A DNA stretch of 64,000 nucleotides, from assembly GCA_950295325.1 (NCBI GenBank), contig OX485804.1, forward strand, positions 62,714,533-62,778,532, in the 5' to 3' direction. This DNA comes from Polytrichum commune. Lineage: Eukaryota; Streptophyta; Polytrichopsida; Polytrichales; Polytrichaceae. Below the pieces are notes generated by a model that worked only from the letters and a program-made list of their open reading frames with translations, was not told the DNA's origin and searched no databases. The position numbers and the translations under genes are program-made. Every line of letters begins with the position of its first letter. Positions within the stretch are counted from its first letter, which is position 1. Positions 12,093 to 23,539 of the stretch are shown piece by piece.

Positions 12093-12890
12093 TAGTGTCA
12101 CCAATTCTATTTGTCTTGCTCAATACCGATTGTAAACCACCCGTATTTACACTAACACTAAATGTAAACCTATCAATATTTGTCTTTTCGTGCAAGAAGA
12201 TTTGGGCATTATAGATCTACAATGTTGCAATTGTAACTTACTAAGTGGGTTTTCATCCATATTTCAATCATCCATGACAACATTTCATCATGAAGTTGTT
12301 TAGATGCGTGATATAGTACCAAACTTTGTTTCAATGATTGGCATGGATTTCATCCAAGTTTCAATTATCCATGATGGTACTTGTGAATTTATCTATAAGA
12401 AGTGTCATTAGAAAGTTACCATATGACACTAAATATAATATTTAGCCTAGTTAGTTGGAGTCACATATGCATGCTGGGAACTCAAATCTTATTTATCCAA
12501 GGCTTTGGTGCTTCAAACTCTCACATTTAGTGGGGAGACATATGGGGAGGTGGTTTGAACAACCACACTATATATTGTATTTTAGTGTCATATGGTATGT
12601 TATGTCATTGTGCTAACTTTTCTAATGACACTTCTTATGAATAAGTTTACAAGTACTAAAAATTGTATAGTAATATATCATGGATAATTGAAACTTGGAT
12701 GAAAAATCACTTAGTAAGTGACAATAATTGCTAGATGTTAGATCTATAATGTCCACTTTCTTTTTACAAGGAATGAAAAATGTTGGTAGCTTTACATATA
12801 GTATTGGTGACACTACACGGGCGGTTTACAATTAGTATTGAGCAAGACAAACAGAATCGATGGCACTATATACAATATTTAGTGTACTAT
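12093..12890. repeat. Long inverted repeat of a small-element family (about 330-bp arms)
   Basis: The left arm begins GTGTCACCAATTCTATTTGT (12093) and the right arm ends with its diverged complement, ACAAACAGAATCGATGGCAC (about 12847-12866). The internal blocks CATATGACACTAAATATAAT (12420) and TTTTAGTGTCATATGGTATG (12580) also pair. The arms are separated by about 120 bases. A transcript across it would form a long double-stranded RNA. It looks like two head-to-head copies of the element family at 175-401. Confidence 0.6.
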
Positions 12891-12894
12891 TGGC

Positions 12895-13562
12895 ACTAAT
12901 TAGGATCTTAACATCCCTTTTTTATGTGCGTGTCTCTAATTTTACTGCTACAATCAAGATCTTTCGAATGAAGTTCTAGGTAAATATGTGAATTTGTTAG
13001 ATTAGTGCACAAACTACTGTGGTGTATGTAATGTGGCCAAATATTATTCAAGTCATAATATAACAATAATCTCCATTTTTCTCTTGCAATAGTAAATGTG
13101 GTTATTCTAGTATGATTTCAACCCCATAATCTCGGGGGGGGGGGGCACTGGCAAATATTTGTAGAAACAACGTGCGATAAAAAATAAGGTCTAATATATT
13201 CATTGTACATCAATTATGTAAAAAAAGTACATATAATATAAGGGGTTTGCAAATAATGAAACATGTTTACATTTAAAATATCAGCACATATAATGGCCTC
13301 TTTTATCTAGTCAATACATGTAAAATAATATGGAAACAAATAATAGGGGTAGCGGGTCTAGGGTAGGGTTTGTGCTAATGAATGAAAAGAGGTAATATTT
13401 TATTGAAAAAGCTGAGATGGATGACTTCGCAAGTTGGTTGGCTTGAACGTTACCGAACCAACGTATCCAATGTGGAGTTAAATAAATGTTCTCTACCTAC
13501 ATGCCGGGAGGGAAAATTTCAACGCGTTGTTTGAATTGCAATCTTCTTTCCGATTTTCTTTG
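12895..13562. other. No gene recognised
   Basis: AT-rich DNA with a G tract near 13134-13146. No coding or repeat structure was recognised. The last four bases before element A (ATTG, 13563-13566) are its target duplication. Confidence 0.5.
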
Positions 13563-13594
13563 ATTGAACACTATATTCGTTATTTGGAGACTTT
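13563..13594 (+). repeat. Element A left TSD and TIR
   Basis: The TSD ATTG occupies 13563-13566 and the TIR 13567-13594. The TIR runs AACACTATATTCGTTA, then TTTG, then GAGACTTT. The last block is followed by GG and AAAGTCTC, so the end contains a second, 8-bp inverted repeat (GAGACTTT/AAAGTCTC), a plausible transposase-binding motif. Confidence 0.9.
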
Positions 13595-13851
13595 GGAAAG
13601 TCTCAAAATAAATTGGACCCATAGTTTCGGATGCGAATATTGTGAACGTAGGGAACATCGGGAACATCGGGAACAATTACATCATAATGTTTTAGAAATC
13701 CATATGCGATGGAACTATATATTACTAAATATAGTAAGTATGGGGATGAGAATCAAATGACACAATTACACGATTATTTGTTTTTTTGGGATTGTGTTGA
13801 ACAAAAGTAATGAATCCATAAATAGCCATCTAATTTTATATGTATTGACTC

Positions 13852-14080
13852 TTGGATGCGCATCCGAAACATAAAGCTCTTGGCCTATTGTGGTTGAATT
13901 GAATGGCACATCCCAATTGCAACAATACTTAAAATAAATTGACAATGTTAATTAGAATTTACAAATTAATATAATATGCAATATTAAATATTTTGGATTC
14001 CACATCCGTAAATATAAACATATACTAGAAAACATTTGATAGCGCATGGGAAGGGTGATTCCACATCCGTAAATCAATAC
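13852..14080. repeat. Palindrome variant and half-sites near element A left end
   Basis: At 13852-13869 the sequence GGATGCGCATCC lies between TT and GAA, a variant of the element's palindrome with GGATG instead of GGACG. Two half-sites with CCACATCCGTAAAT follow at about 14003 and 14061. They may be decayed members of the palindrome set. Confidence 0.45.
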
Positions 14081-14210
14081 AGTCATGCAATAATATTATA
14101 CTAGTTGTAATCTATAAAATGTGTCTAATATAATATTCAACCCCAATGTCATATATTAATGACAAACAAATACACATTTCAACTAACTTTGGTCCCGACG
14201 TACGTCAATA

Positions 14211-15740
14211 TCATTCCCCCTCTTCATCTTCATCTTCAACTTCATTTCCATTTTCAAGATCGTTTTCCGCAGCTGCGATACGTGCCAAGTTGTCTTTGGC
14301 AAAATCTATATGTTTTTGCGGGATGGTCATTGTCTCTGATTTCGAACCTTTGCGTGGTTTCCAAGCACAAAGTATGGTATCTGTGTTTATCCAAACCGGT
14401 TCGTATGATGAGTCCATTGTCCATTTGAAATATTTTTTGGTGTCCCACCCTAAATATGTCCGGAGCACATTTTGATCTTTGGTGCTTGGACGGCAATATT
14501 CCACCTCAATTTGGCGAAAATTTGGACTAGTTGGAACAAAGTTTGGTGATGACAATGCTTTCACCAACCAAATTGGCTTGGGATGCTCCTCATCCCCAGC
14601 ACGTACGAGCAGCAAATAACCTTCGTGGCAATCAACCCCAACACGAAACGACGGCTCCGGTCGATTGCGAGCAGGGCCAACATAATGATCGTCCGCAGCG
14701 AACTCTTCACGAACGTCCCCATTGTTGAACAACATGGCCTCAGATTCCACGACTGTCACTCGACTTTGTGGCCAAAACCCTTGTGTCAAACATGAATGTG
14801 TATCAACATCGGGTGCTATCAATGTCGTGCGAATGCGATCCCAATACGCAATCAATGGTTTGTGGGTATCCCTAACACGTCTTGTGATGTCTTCCTCGCA
14901 CAATTCTTTCCAATACTCAATGAATCCGGATATACCTTTGATGATTTCTGGCCCATTCCTCATGGGGCTGGGTGTGCAAGGCTTCGGCTCACCATCAGGT
15001 AGCACACATTTGCCATCTTCGTTTTCGTGCCAAATGAGTATCCCTTCCTCCGGACCCCAATTCGGGGAAGTGCACAAAACTTTGAATTGCATGGCGGGCA
15101 GACCATCGTCACGCATATAAAATTGGAATTGTTGAGCCTTGGTGTGGCCCACTAGTCGGTCAGACCCCTTAAGAATGAATGGTTTTATAAACCGTTTGAA
15201 ATCGGGCACTTCTTCAATCAAATGTGGAATGACTGGCACATTGTCCAAATCCATATATTGGTTTCATGAGAAGAGGAATTGTCGGAAAATCCTCCTCGTG
15301 CAACTTCATACTCCAACGTCCAAATGAAGCGTCGATGTCATCGTGCGTGTGGCCAACCATCAAAAAAGACACAAACACTTCTTTGAAAATGCCCTTGGCT
15401 ACCAGCAATGACCATAAACAAAACACGTATCGACATTTGTTATCTTTGGCACAATTGTCAAGTTGCACGTGTAGAGTTCGAGGCAAAAGTTTAGCAAGAA
15501 CGGGTTGTTCAGGCGGTTCTTGAAGTGAAGATAGACAAACTTCCTTCCCCTCTAGCACAGCCTTATAAATCGGAGTTGTTCCACATCCAACAAAAAGAGC
15601 ACGCGAGGATGATGTTGGCGGACTCTCAAGATCTCGTAGAAGTTTTGCAAAAGACCCTACGGTATGATTGGCGTCGCCTGGATAGAAATCCAAGCCATAA
15701 TGTGCATACTTGACGTCCACATGGCCATGTGCAATCATAC
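14211..15740 (-). CDS. Element A transposase-like gene, exon 2 (catalytic core and C-terminus)
   Basis: Begins MIAHGHVDVKYAHY right after the junction and contains QLDNCAKDNK and VGHTHDDIDASFGRWS, the strongest family signature. The frame shifts by one base at about 15253-15262. The rest reads from MDLDNVPVIPHLIEEV to an acidic end (EVEDEDEEGE) and a TGA at 14211-14213. Unlike B, both W codons that are TGA in B are intact here. Confidence 0.8.
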
Positions 15741-15835
15741 CTGAATTAAGACATACAAATGAGAAGTACATTCCAATATCATATATATGAAGGAAATATG
15801 ATATTGCCGCAAGTAAGGAACAACCATGCACATAC

Positions 15836-15861
15836 GAGTTACGGATGCGCATCCGTAACTC
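15836..15861. repeat. Variant palindrome in the intron of element A's transposase-like gene
   Basis: A perfect 26-bp inverted repeat with arms GAGTTACGGATG and its complement around a CG centre. It has the 10-2-10 layout of the element A palindrome but GGATG in place of GGACG. It sits inside the 168-bp intron (15741-15908). Confidence 0.8.
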
Positions 15862-15908
15862 TTAAAAATGAGTATGTGGGCACGCCAAAAAAATGAAAAC
15901 CAACGAAC

Positions 15909-17313
15909 CTGTGACAGATATTGGCAGCTTGAAATATCCATCTGTGGCCTTTATTTTCCGCGCATAACAAGGGCAAGCGGTCTTCACATGGTCCATTTTG
16001 TCATGAATGATTGTCAACACCTCGTTCGGCCTCATTATCGATAAGGCGCGATTCTTGTAGTAGTCTTGACGGTGTGCCTCCTGGTTGTTGACATGCTCAA
16101 TGTATTTCTGTTGATGTCTGGTGTGCGACTCGGTCCCTATTGGATGTGCGTCTCGAAGGCCTTTATATTTTTCACAAGTAAAACACCTAGCAAACTTATC
16201 CCCGGGTCTCTTCGTAATGTATTCAGCGAACTGTTGATTCTTAATCACACTTAATTTTGACAACGAAATCGGCCCACATCCAACATTTTCACCAACTTCA
16301 TTAACATCCACGAGTATGTTCTTCCATTTTGTCCCTGTGGGTAAAACCATCTGAACAACCTTTTCCCCCGACGGCAAAGTGCGTGTCTTGTGTGGCATCG
16401 CATCCGCTAATGGCATAATGATGGTTGACAGAGTTGCAGCCGCTTGGAGTGTTGCCTCCCTGGGCTTCTTTGTACCTGAGTTGTCATGGAACCGAGAACG
16501 CCTTCCTTGCAGCGAGTAGTTCCGGAACCTATAAAAATCTGCCTTTGAAACGGCATGAATAATGTACCATGCCCGGCAACAAACTTCTATATTTTCCAAG
16601 GTCACAACCTTACAACCTCCGGCATCCAAGTGCATGTTGTGATGTACTTCAAGTTTCTTGGTAGACCGCATACGAAAGTCGGCAAGCCACATCTTTTGCC
16701 TCAAAGATTTGATTTTGTCACAGGGAAATAGTTGGCAGCACTTCTTCGCACAACAATCCTTTGTGGCTACGGACCTAATAGATGTGTCTCCCAATGTATG
16801 ATCTCGACGACGCTGCGTGGGTTCACGAGGCACACGAACAGAATCATATTTACGACGACCTTGTCTGGGACGCATTATGGCGAACAAAGACTGTTGCAGT
16901 TGCTCAAATCGGCGGGATTGATCCCACAAGCTCACACCATCGTGATGAACATTTCGCAAAGGCCATCGACGGAGAGAGAACCTCCAACCAGGAGGCACTT
17001 CCGATGGAAGTAAGGAGTTCAATATGCACACCCCAACATCGTCCTCCCCGAGGGGTTTTGCATCAATACAATCCGTTGGATTCGAGTTCCTACAAACACC
17101 GTTGGCCACGGGAACGGCACATGCATTGAGTAGTACAACATCAAGATCAACCCACTGCTCCCGCGAATAACCCTCACATGGTGGTATGATTTCATCATCT
17201 GCATCGGCCACACCATTTGTAGCTTCCTGTTCCACGACATCTTCAAACTCGCTAGCATAGCTTGACGGTTCCGAGGAGAAATCGGACGCACTATCACCGA
17301 CGTCGGAATCCAT
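15909..17313 (-). CDS. Element A transposase-like gene, exon 1 (N-terminal and zinc-binding region)
   Basis: This exon encodes residues 1-468 plus one base. It holds an acidic, serine-rich start, a conserved middle (FSLRRWPLRNV; basic KKPREATLQAAATL), two cysteine clusters (CCAKKCCQLF; ARCFTCEKYKGLRDAH) and the first putative catalytic segment LTIIHDKMDHVKTA. It aligns end to end with 48131-49574 of element B, including the splice junction SVTG. There is no internal stop. Confidence 0.8.
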
Positions 17314-17318
17314 GGCCA

Positions 17319-18087
17319 CTACAAGAGAGCCAAATGAAGAATGAGATAAAATATAAGCAGTGTATGTTTACGGACGCCCGTCCGCAAATCATTATCTGAT
17401 AAGAGATGTCAGGGTTAGGCGCAAACGTCTTGGCAAATTAGACAATGTATGTTTACGGACGCCCGTCCGTAAACATCCCTATGTCAAATGACAATTGTGT
17501 CCAAAACAAATAGGGTTGCAAGGAACCAAGAAGTCCCAGCCCCATTTACATTTACACTAAATTTTACCTCCTGGCCTTACCAGTAATGTATTTGAATGTG
17601 TACCAACGGTTTGTCTGTTTACGGACGCGCGTCCGTAAACATACCTTTACCTCATTACTAAACATATGCAAGAGGTTTGTAGGTTTACGGACGCGCGTCC
17701 GAAAACCTACCTTTACCTCATTACTAGAACAGATGCAAAAGGTTCAAGATTTATGGACGCGCGTCCGTAAATATTCATCAGAACAAATATGCATACTATC
17801 AAAACAGATAATAATTCACAGCCCACATTGTAGATGACATACCACCATGTGACACCAAAAGGATGCATGTTTACGGACGCGCGTCCGTAAACCTACTTGT
17901 AAATGCTCAATGAGCCAATGAAAATAGATTGAGATACTCAATGATGCAACGAGCCACTGAGAGATTCAATAAGATATGAGATATTCAATAAGCAAATAAG
18001 TCAAGAGATGTAATGTTTACGGACGCGCGTCCGTAAAGTTCCGTAATTTGCGGCGTCATAATAGGACACTTGAAGCGTGAACAATAC
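17319..18087 (-). repeat. Element A palindrome array, inferred 5'-UTR intron of the transposase-like gene
   Basis: Seven copies of TTTACGGACG-NN-CGTCCGTAAA (or one-base variants) start at 17367, 17452, 17618, 17684, 17750, 17870 and 18016. On the minus strand the region is bounded by a candidate donor CAG|GTATTG at 18088/18087 and acceptor TTGTAG at 17319, just before the ATG. Element B has the same arrangement, with GTTCACGCT just inside both donors. A second candidate donor (GCAG|GTATAG, 18184/18183) and an acceptor at 18121 could define a 33-nt UTR exon (18120-18088). Confidence 0.75.
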
Positions 18088-18189
18088 CTGTCAGAAATAG
18101 AATCCATCGCATTCAGAGATCTAGATAGTGCAAATCGAATATGGGTTTAGGATATAATAGGTTCATTGCAATAGGATCTATACCTGCGC

Positions 18190-21100
18190 GAAACAAGTAT
18201 CCACCACACTACAAGGGTCTCAAGAGCGCAACCCACATCTGAGATGCAAAAAAAGTCCCTTGGTGGGGGGATTTCCCTTAAGTACTCGTCGTCTTCCCTT
18301 GGATCCTTTCTTCAGCATAGGATACTAGCCGCCAACTCTTTCCTAAAAACAAAAACCTAATATTCCAACATAGAGAATGCCAGCCTTGCAATGGAATGTG
18401 TATTCATGGCGGCCAACATGCATTTGACCATGACTCCACATAATGACAAAGCAAAAGGCATCTATATATTTATGGTGTACAACAAAGCAAGTTGGTTAAT
18501 ATTATATGAGCAATAAACATTGTTGAGGGGGGGTTTATATTATTGGAGTACCCAATATTAAGAGTTCATTGTAGAATTTGTGGACAAAAAATTATAGAAT
18601 CGTATAAAAAATCAACCACCACAACAACATTTGTAGTCCATGGACTATAAAAATATATGTGCTTCGGAAATAATCTAGCAACTATTTAATTGTTTTGCAT
18701 ACAATCTTATGATATTAGAATATCATGTTCTCTCCTCTCATCTTGCATTTAATATTGTAATACAATCGGCCACCACCCTACCATCCAACCCTTTTAATTT
18801 CCCCACCTACACATAATATTATTAATACATACAGAAACTTTGATTTCCGTGAGGCCATGAAAGTAGAACATCTATGGACCTAGGTAGGGTTTAGGGTTTG
18901 GTGGGTTTAGGGTTTAGAGTTTGGTTGCAAGCATTCTTAGTTATTGAACAACACCAATTATTTTGCAAGATGGAGTAAGTGGTGAAAAAGTATATGACAT
19001 TGAACAAATATTCATGAAACTGTCAATAACAATTCTAATTGCCATGTACAAAATCTTCATTTGGTATCCTTTAATGAGAGCCATAAAACTTGGGTTGTGT
19101 AACCCTAACTTTCATTTTTTTTAATCTTACTTTTTTTGGGTGAAATGTACCCCTTACATGCAAGTAAAAGATTTAGCCGGGACTTGTTATCCTTTGATAT
19201 GACCCCAAGTTTAAAATGAAATGAAGGGATACAAATATGAAAACAATTAAGGCTTCAAAACATTGAAGATCATTATAATATTTATGTTCCAAGCCGGCTT
19301 TAGCCATTTGCTCTTAACATATACTTTGATGAAAGGTTTTGAAGATCTTATATATTAATTGGTATTCTTTAATGGAGTACTTAACACATCAATCCATGTC
19401 ACCATGGAAACAAAACTCTAGAATAAAAAACAGTTTGCTACTACTTGATGTAGGTGATATACAAGTTTGTGGAAGGATTCAATGAATCCCGATGGTTGTT
19501 TAATGTACAAGAGGGATGTAAATTCAATACATACCCTTGCGTGCACTTTTAATACAAGCTTACTAGACCTATGTTCAAAGGGATTGAATTAATTCGTAAT
19601 GTTGTGCAAGATAATATTATAGGCATATGACTTCAACCCTATTAGATGGTATGAAATAAGAGCTTATAACTCCAAACAAATACAAACATTTTCAAGAACT
19701 CTTGACACAAGATTCCAAAGAGTGTAGTTGGATTGACATCCTCCACTACCTCATTTTATCATTAAAACTCTCAAATGAGAGGCAAGCAATTTGGCCTCAT
19801 GATTACAAGAAGTAGGGTAGTTAAATGCTCACCCTAGGTTCTAGACTTGCATTCATGCTAAACCCCTTAAACCCTAAACCCTCAACCCATAGTATTATGT
19901 CGTTCTTCTCAAAATATGGTGAAATTTCTTCCAAGCCTCGCACTTCGAGGTTATGTTATTGATACCGGCTTAGGATGACCTCAAGTAACGGACGAGAGTT
20001 ATGTCCTCCAAGAATTAAAGAGATTAACATGCAAATTCATCCAAACCGAACATGAATGTCATTATTGTTCACCCTCTTTAGTATGACAAGTGTGAGAAAC
20101 ACAAAAATGTCATGTTATCTAGGTGTCGTCTTCTCATTCATATGACAAGTGGCGTAAAGTTGTCATATTATTGAGGGAATACGAAATTATCATAATAAAA
20201 ATGAGCGCAAAGATATATATACAACAAGTTTAATAGGCAATATAGATGATATGAAATAAGAGCTAATAACTCCAAACAAATACAAATATTTTCAAAGACT
20301 CTTGATAGAGGAGTCCAAAGAGTGGCATATGTCGATGTTTGTATTTACAAAATGCTTAATCTTTAAAAAAAAATTATTGATGTAATTTAATTGTGGACAA
20401 TGATATACTATCATACAATAAATAGTTGTAGCATATCATAATTTGTAATAATAAGCGATAGTTAGTGTACTAGTCATTTAAAGTCCACTTACCTTCATAT
20501 TGCAACAACTCCACAAAAAAATGTTACACTTGAGTTACTCAACCTCATATTGTCCTATAGTTTCAATACCGAAAACTTCCCTAGGCTTATCATTGTGAAC
20601 TTAATAAACATTAGGATTTGTATTGTAGAATGGGTTTGGTTAGGGTATTAATAAATAAAAGGTGACTAATATGACTCCAGGTCATGCATCTTCACCTTAT
20701 GTTAGTTGGGCTTTGTCATAAATATGATGCTACATTGAAGGACTAATATCAAACAATCTATCATGTGGAGTTATGAAGTAATATGGTGTGAGTTGGGTTA
20801 GCACCATAGTCGGTTGGCAGAACAACAATTCCCAAATAAACCTACGAATGAAAATGTGAAATATATAAATATTTATGTCGACATGGAAAAAATGAAATAA
20901 GGGTGATATTTAGGTTTCAGACCAAGAGTCTGCCACTATTTAATGAAAATAAGGATTTCAAGAGATTATTTTAAACAAAGACTATATTCGAGTACAAGGT
21001 GCAGAACCCAATTGTCACTGGTGCTATGTTTTTACAATTTGTATCTTACATGCTATGTTACTACCATGTCCCTTCTCCTTTTGTCATTGTTAAATTTTAA

Positions 21101-21789
21101 TCATATAATTAATGGTACACATTATATGTCACTTCCACTTATTACCATTAATAGTTGAAATTTAGTGTTTGAGTTCACAGTTAAAAGTACCTTACTTTCA
21201 TAGGGTTAGTGATATTTAGTGTAATTGGATGTTGCGACTGGATGATGGTGACATGTCAACTAATACTTATATGCATATGATATTGAGCAAGAAATGCGTA
21301 TAATGGTTGTTGAGTTGGTGGATGCCGTTTTGGGAATCAATAATGCAGAAGGCTTTGATTTTAATGTTAATTTGCATTTGGTTCATTTGGATGATGTTTT
21401 TTCACGTACAATATTAAAGCGTCAACGTTATGCATCATTGTTGTCTAATTTTTTATTAGACAATTTGTTTCACTTAGGTAGGCAACACTAGACTCAGATC
21501 ACTGAACTCTTATTTCAATAATTATTGAGAACGCTTGTATTTGTTTGAAGTTATACGTTATTATTTCATACAATATATATAATAATTGCTTACATCCGTT
21601 GTGTGTGTTTTGAAGCTCATATTTCTTTTGTTTTTTTATTTGCTCAATAGTACGACAATTTTACAGCGTTTGTCATATTAACGAGAAGACAACATGTCGA
21701 TAATACGACATTTTTTGTGATTTCCAAACGTGTCTTACTAAAGAGGGAGAGGTGTGCCACATACCTCTCCAATATGAACCTATAGGGTT
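18190..21789. other. Central non-coding region of element A
   Basis: No gene recognised. The region is AT-rich and holds short telomere-like GGGTTTAGGGTTT tracts near 18890-18925 and CCCTAAACCCT near 19862-19885, plus a diverged duplication (about 19630-19725 and 20235-20330, sharing AACTCCAAACAAATACAAA). It separates the divergent promoters of the two element genes. Open frames at 20943-21158 and 21294-21491 have no recognisable content. Confidence 0.55.
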
Positions 21790-22835
21790 CTGCCACGTGG
21801 CGATGGGGTGCAGGGTGGATGGGACGTTGGGAGTCGGGGCGTTTGGGGGGCTCCTCTTGAGTACTTAAGGGTTTTAGGATTTCATTCGCCCATTTTCACC
21901 CTCTCATTTCTCCGCCTCCCCTCTCTCGCTCTCCTTCCTCACATTCTTCTCACGCTCCTCTCTTGCTTCTCTAGGGTTTGTTGTTGTCACCCTAAACCCT
22001 CTCCTCCCCGCGTTCCTCTTGTTGTTGGCGCTTCTCTCCGCGCTCCTCTCCTCTTGCTGTTGGCATTCCTCTTGCTCTCCTCTTGCTCTCCTCTTGCTGT
22101 TGGCGCTCCTCTTGCTCTCCGCGCTCCTCTCCTCTCCGCGCTCCTCTTGCTGGTGGCGTTGGTCCTCTTGCTGTTGGCGCTCCTGGTCACCTCACAAGGT
22201 TGTTTGTTGTTTGTGTTTGTGTTTGTTCTTGTGCTTGCTGGTTTGCTTTGCTTTGCTTTGTGCTTGTGCTTTGCTTTGCTTTTGCTTTGCTTTGCTTTTG
22301 CTTTGCTTTGCTTTGCTTGTGTTTTCTTGGCTTGTACTTTACTTTGCTTTGCATTGCTTGTGCTTGTTGGTTGTGCTTGCTTGTGTTTTGTTGTGCTGGC
22401 TTGGTTGCTTGTTTGATTGCTGGCCTCTTGCATAATGACATAGGTTGCTTGTTTGATTGTGTTTTAGTTAATTTCTTGCTTTGACTTGCTTGTTTAATTG
22501 TTTGATTGCCTGCTGCTTGTGTCATTGTTTGTGCTTGCTAGCTGGTTGTGCTTGCTTGTGATTGTTTTTTAATCTTTTGTTTATGTGCTTGCTTGTGATT
22601 GCTTTTTCTCTCTTTTGCTTGTGTGCTTGCTTGCTTACAGTTGTTTGATTTGCTTGTGCTTGCTGCTTTGCTTTGCTTTGCTTGCTGGCGTGGTTGCTTG
22701 TTTACTTGCTGGCCTCTTGCATAAGTACATAGATTGCTTGTTTGATTGTGTTTTAGTTTATTTCTTGCTTTTTTACTTGCTGGTTTGATTGTTTGATTGC
22801 TTGGTTTTTTTTGTTCTTTGCTGGTTTGCTTGTAT
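21790..22835 (+). promoter_or_regulatory. Probable promoter/leader of element A's second gene; CT- and TG-rich low complexity
   Basis: CCACGTGG (21793-21800) is followed by a CT-rich tract (21895-22180) like a plant 5' leader, then TTGCTTTGCTTTG-type repeats. A segment of about 285 bp (with TTGCTGGCCTCTTGCATAA) is duplicated at 22405 and 22690. Long open frames on both strands here (leucine/serine-rich plus, lysine/glutamine-rich minus) are products of the low-complexity sequence. A donor for the 5'-UTR intron could be CTCACAAG|GTTG at 22198/22199; I am not sure of it. Confidence 0.4.
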
Positions 22836-22917
22836 TTTGCATCATATACAAAACCACCTTCTTGAAAATCTGGAACCCTCTCAACAAGGACCAGATTAAC
22901 CAATGTAGGGCTTGAAG

Positions 22918-23494
22918 TTTACGGACGCGCGTCCGTAAACTTTGACGCACCAGGTGGGTGAAGCATGCAACATATATCCAGAACTTACGGACGCGCGTCC
23001 ATAAGTTCTGGATATATTTAAAAAACAATATTATTACTAATGGACAGTATATTTTCCTAGTTTACGGACGCGCGTCCGTAAACTAGTGACATCCAAGTAA
23101 ACCCCACTCCTAGTTTACGGACGCGCGTCCGTAAACTAGTGACACCCGAGGAAACCCCATTCCTAGTTTACGGACGCGCGTCCGTAAACTAGTGACATCC
23201 AAGTAAACCCCATTCCTAGTTTCCGGACGCACGTCCGTAAATTAATGCTAACCCCGTAAACCCAACTACTAGTTTGAGGACGTGCGTTCGTAAACTAGAA
23301 CTATCTTATTAAATCTCATCTTTGTTCATAGTTGAGATTCTCATCCCCAACTACCCGTTGATAGTTTACGGACGCGCGTCCGTAAACTACATGTGAAATT
23401 TCGTATTGACATATGCAAAATCTTTTCGGATAGTTCATTCTGACATTATAATTCAAAACAACCTGTGGAAAGTTTACGGACGTGCGTCCGTAAA
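22918..23494. repeat. Element A palindrome array upstream of the ParB-like gene (5'-UTR intron)
   Basis: Nine copies start at 22918, 22984, 23061, 23114, 23167, 23220, 23273, 23365 and 23473. Five of them (23061-23294) repeat at exactly 53 bp with shared spacers. The centre is usually CG, with TG and CA variants. Several copies have complementary flanks beyond the core, the longest a 46-bp palindrome at 22972-23017 with one mismatch. The array ends 46 bp before the ATG at 23540, which directly follows a TTTGCAG acceptor. Confidence 0.9.
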
Positions 23495-23539
23495 CTTGAC
23501 ATTGATCATAATGCTAAGCATTGTTTTTTGCATTTGCAG

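Larger units (their letters stand above)
14211..17313 (-). pseudogene. Element A transposase-like gene (DUF7869-like, DDE/RNase-H-like), one frameshift
   Basis: Two coding exons, 17313-15909 and 15740-14211, joined in phase 1 with GT at 15908-15907 and AG at 15742-15741. The coding length is 2935 nt, exactly one base over a multiple of three. The extra base lies at about 15253-15262, where B reads LLMKSYMDL and A shifts frame after LLMK. Corrected, it is about 977 residues, like B's 976. Candidate catalytic acids: HDKMD (D438/D441), QLDNC (D563) and GHTHDDID (D602-D605). Paired cysteines upstream (CCAKKCC; CFTCEK followed by H residues) suggest zinc binding. The tail is acidic. Its position inside TIRs makes transposase the natural role, inferred from motifs and context. 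ATG 17313 follows a splice acceptor (TTGTAG) by five bases. Confidence 0.8.

Noticed and set aside
14531-15120. Plus-strand frames overlapping the transposase-like gene of element A (and 47173-47965 and 48042-49452 in B)
   Set aside because: Antisense shadows of a coding region whose minus-strand frame is conserved between the two elements.
21987-22903. Lys/Gln/Ser-rich minus-strand frames and Leu/Cys-rich plus-strand frames
   Set aside because: Translations of TTGCTTTG-type and CT-rich low-complexity DNA in the leader region; no conserved counterpart in element B.
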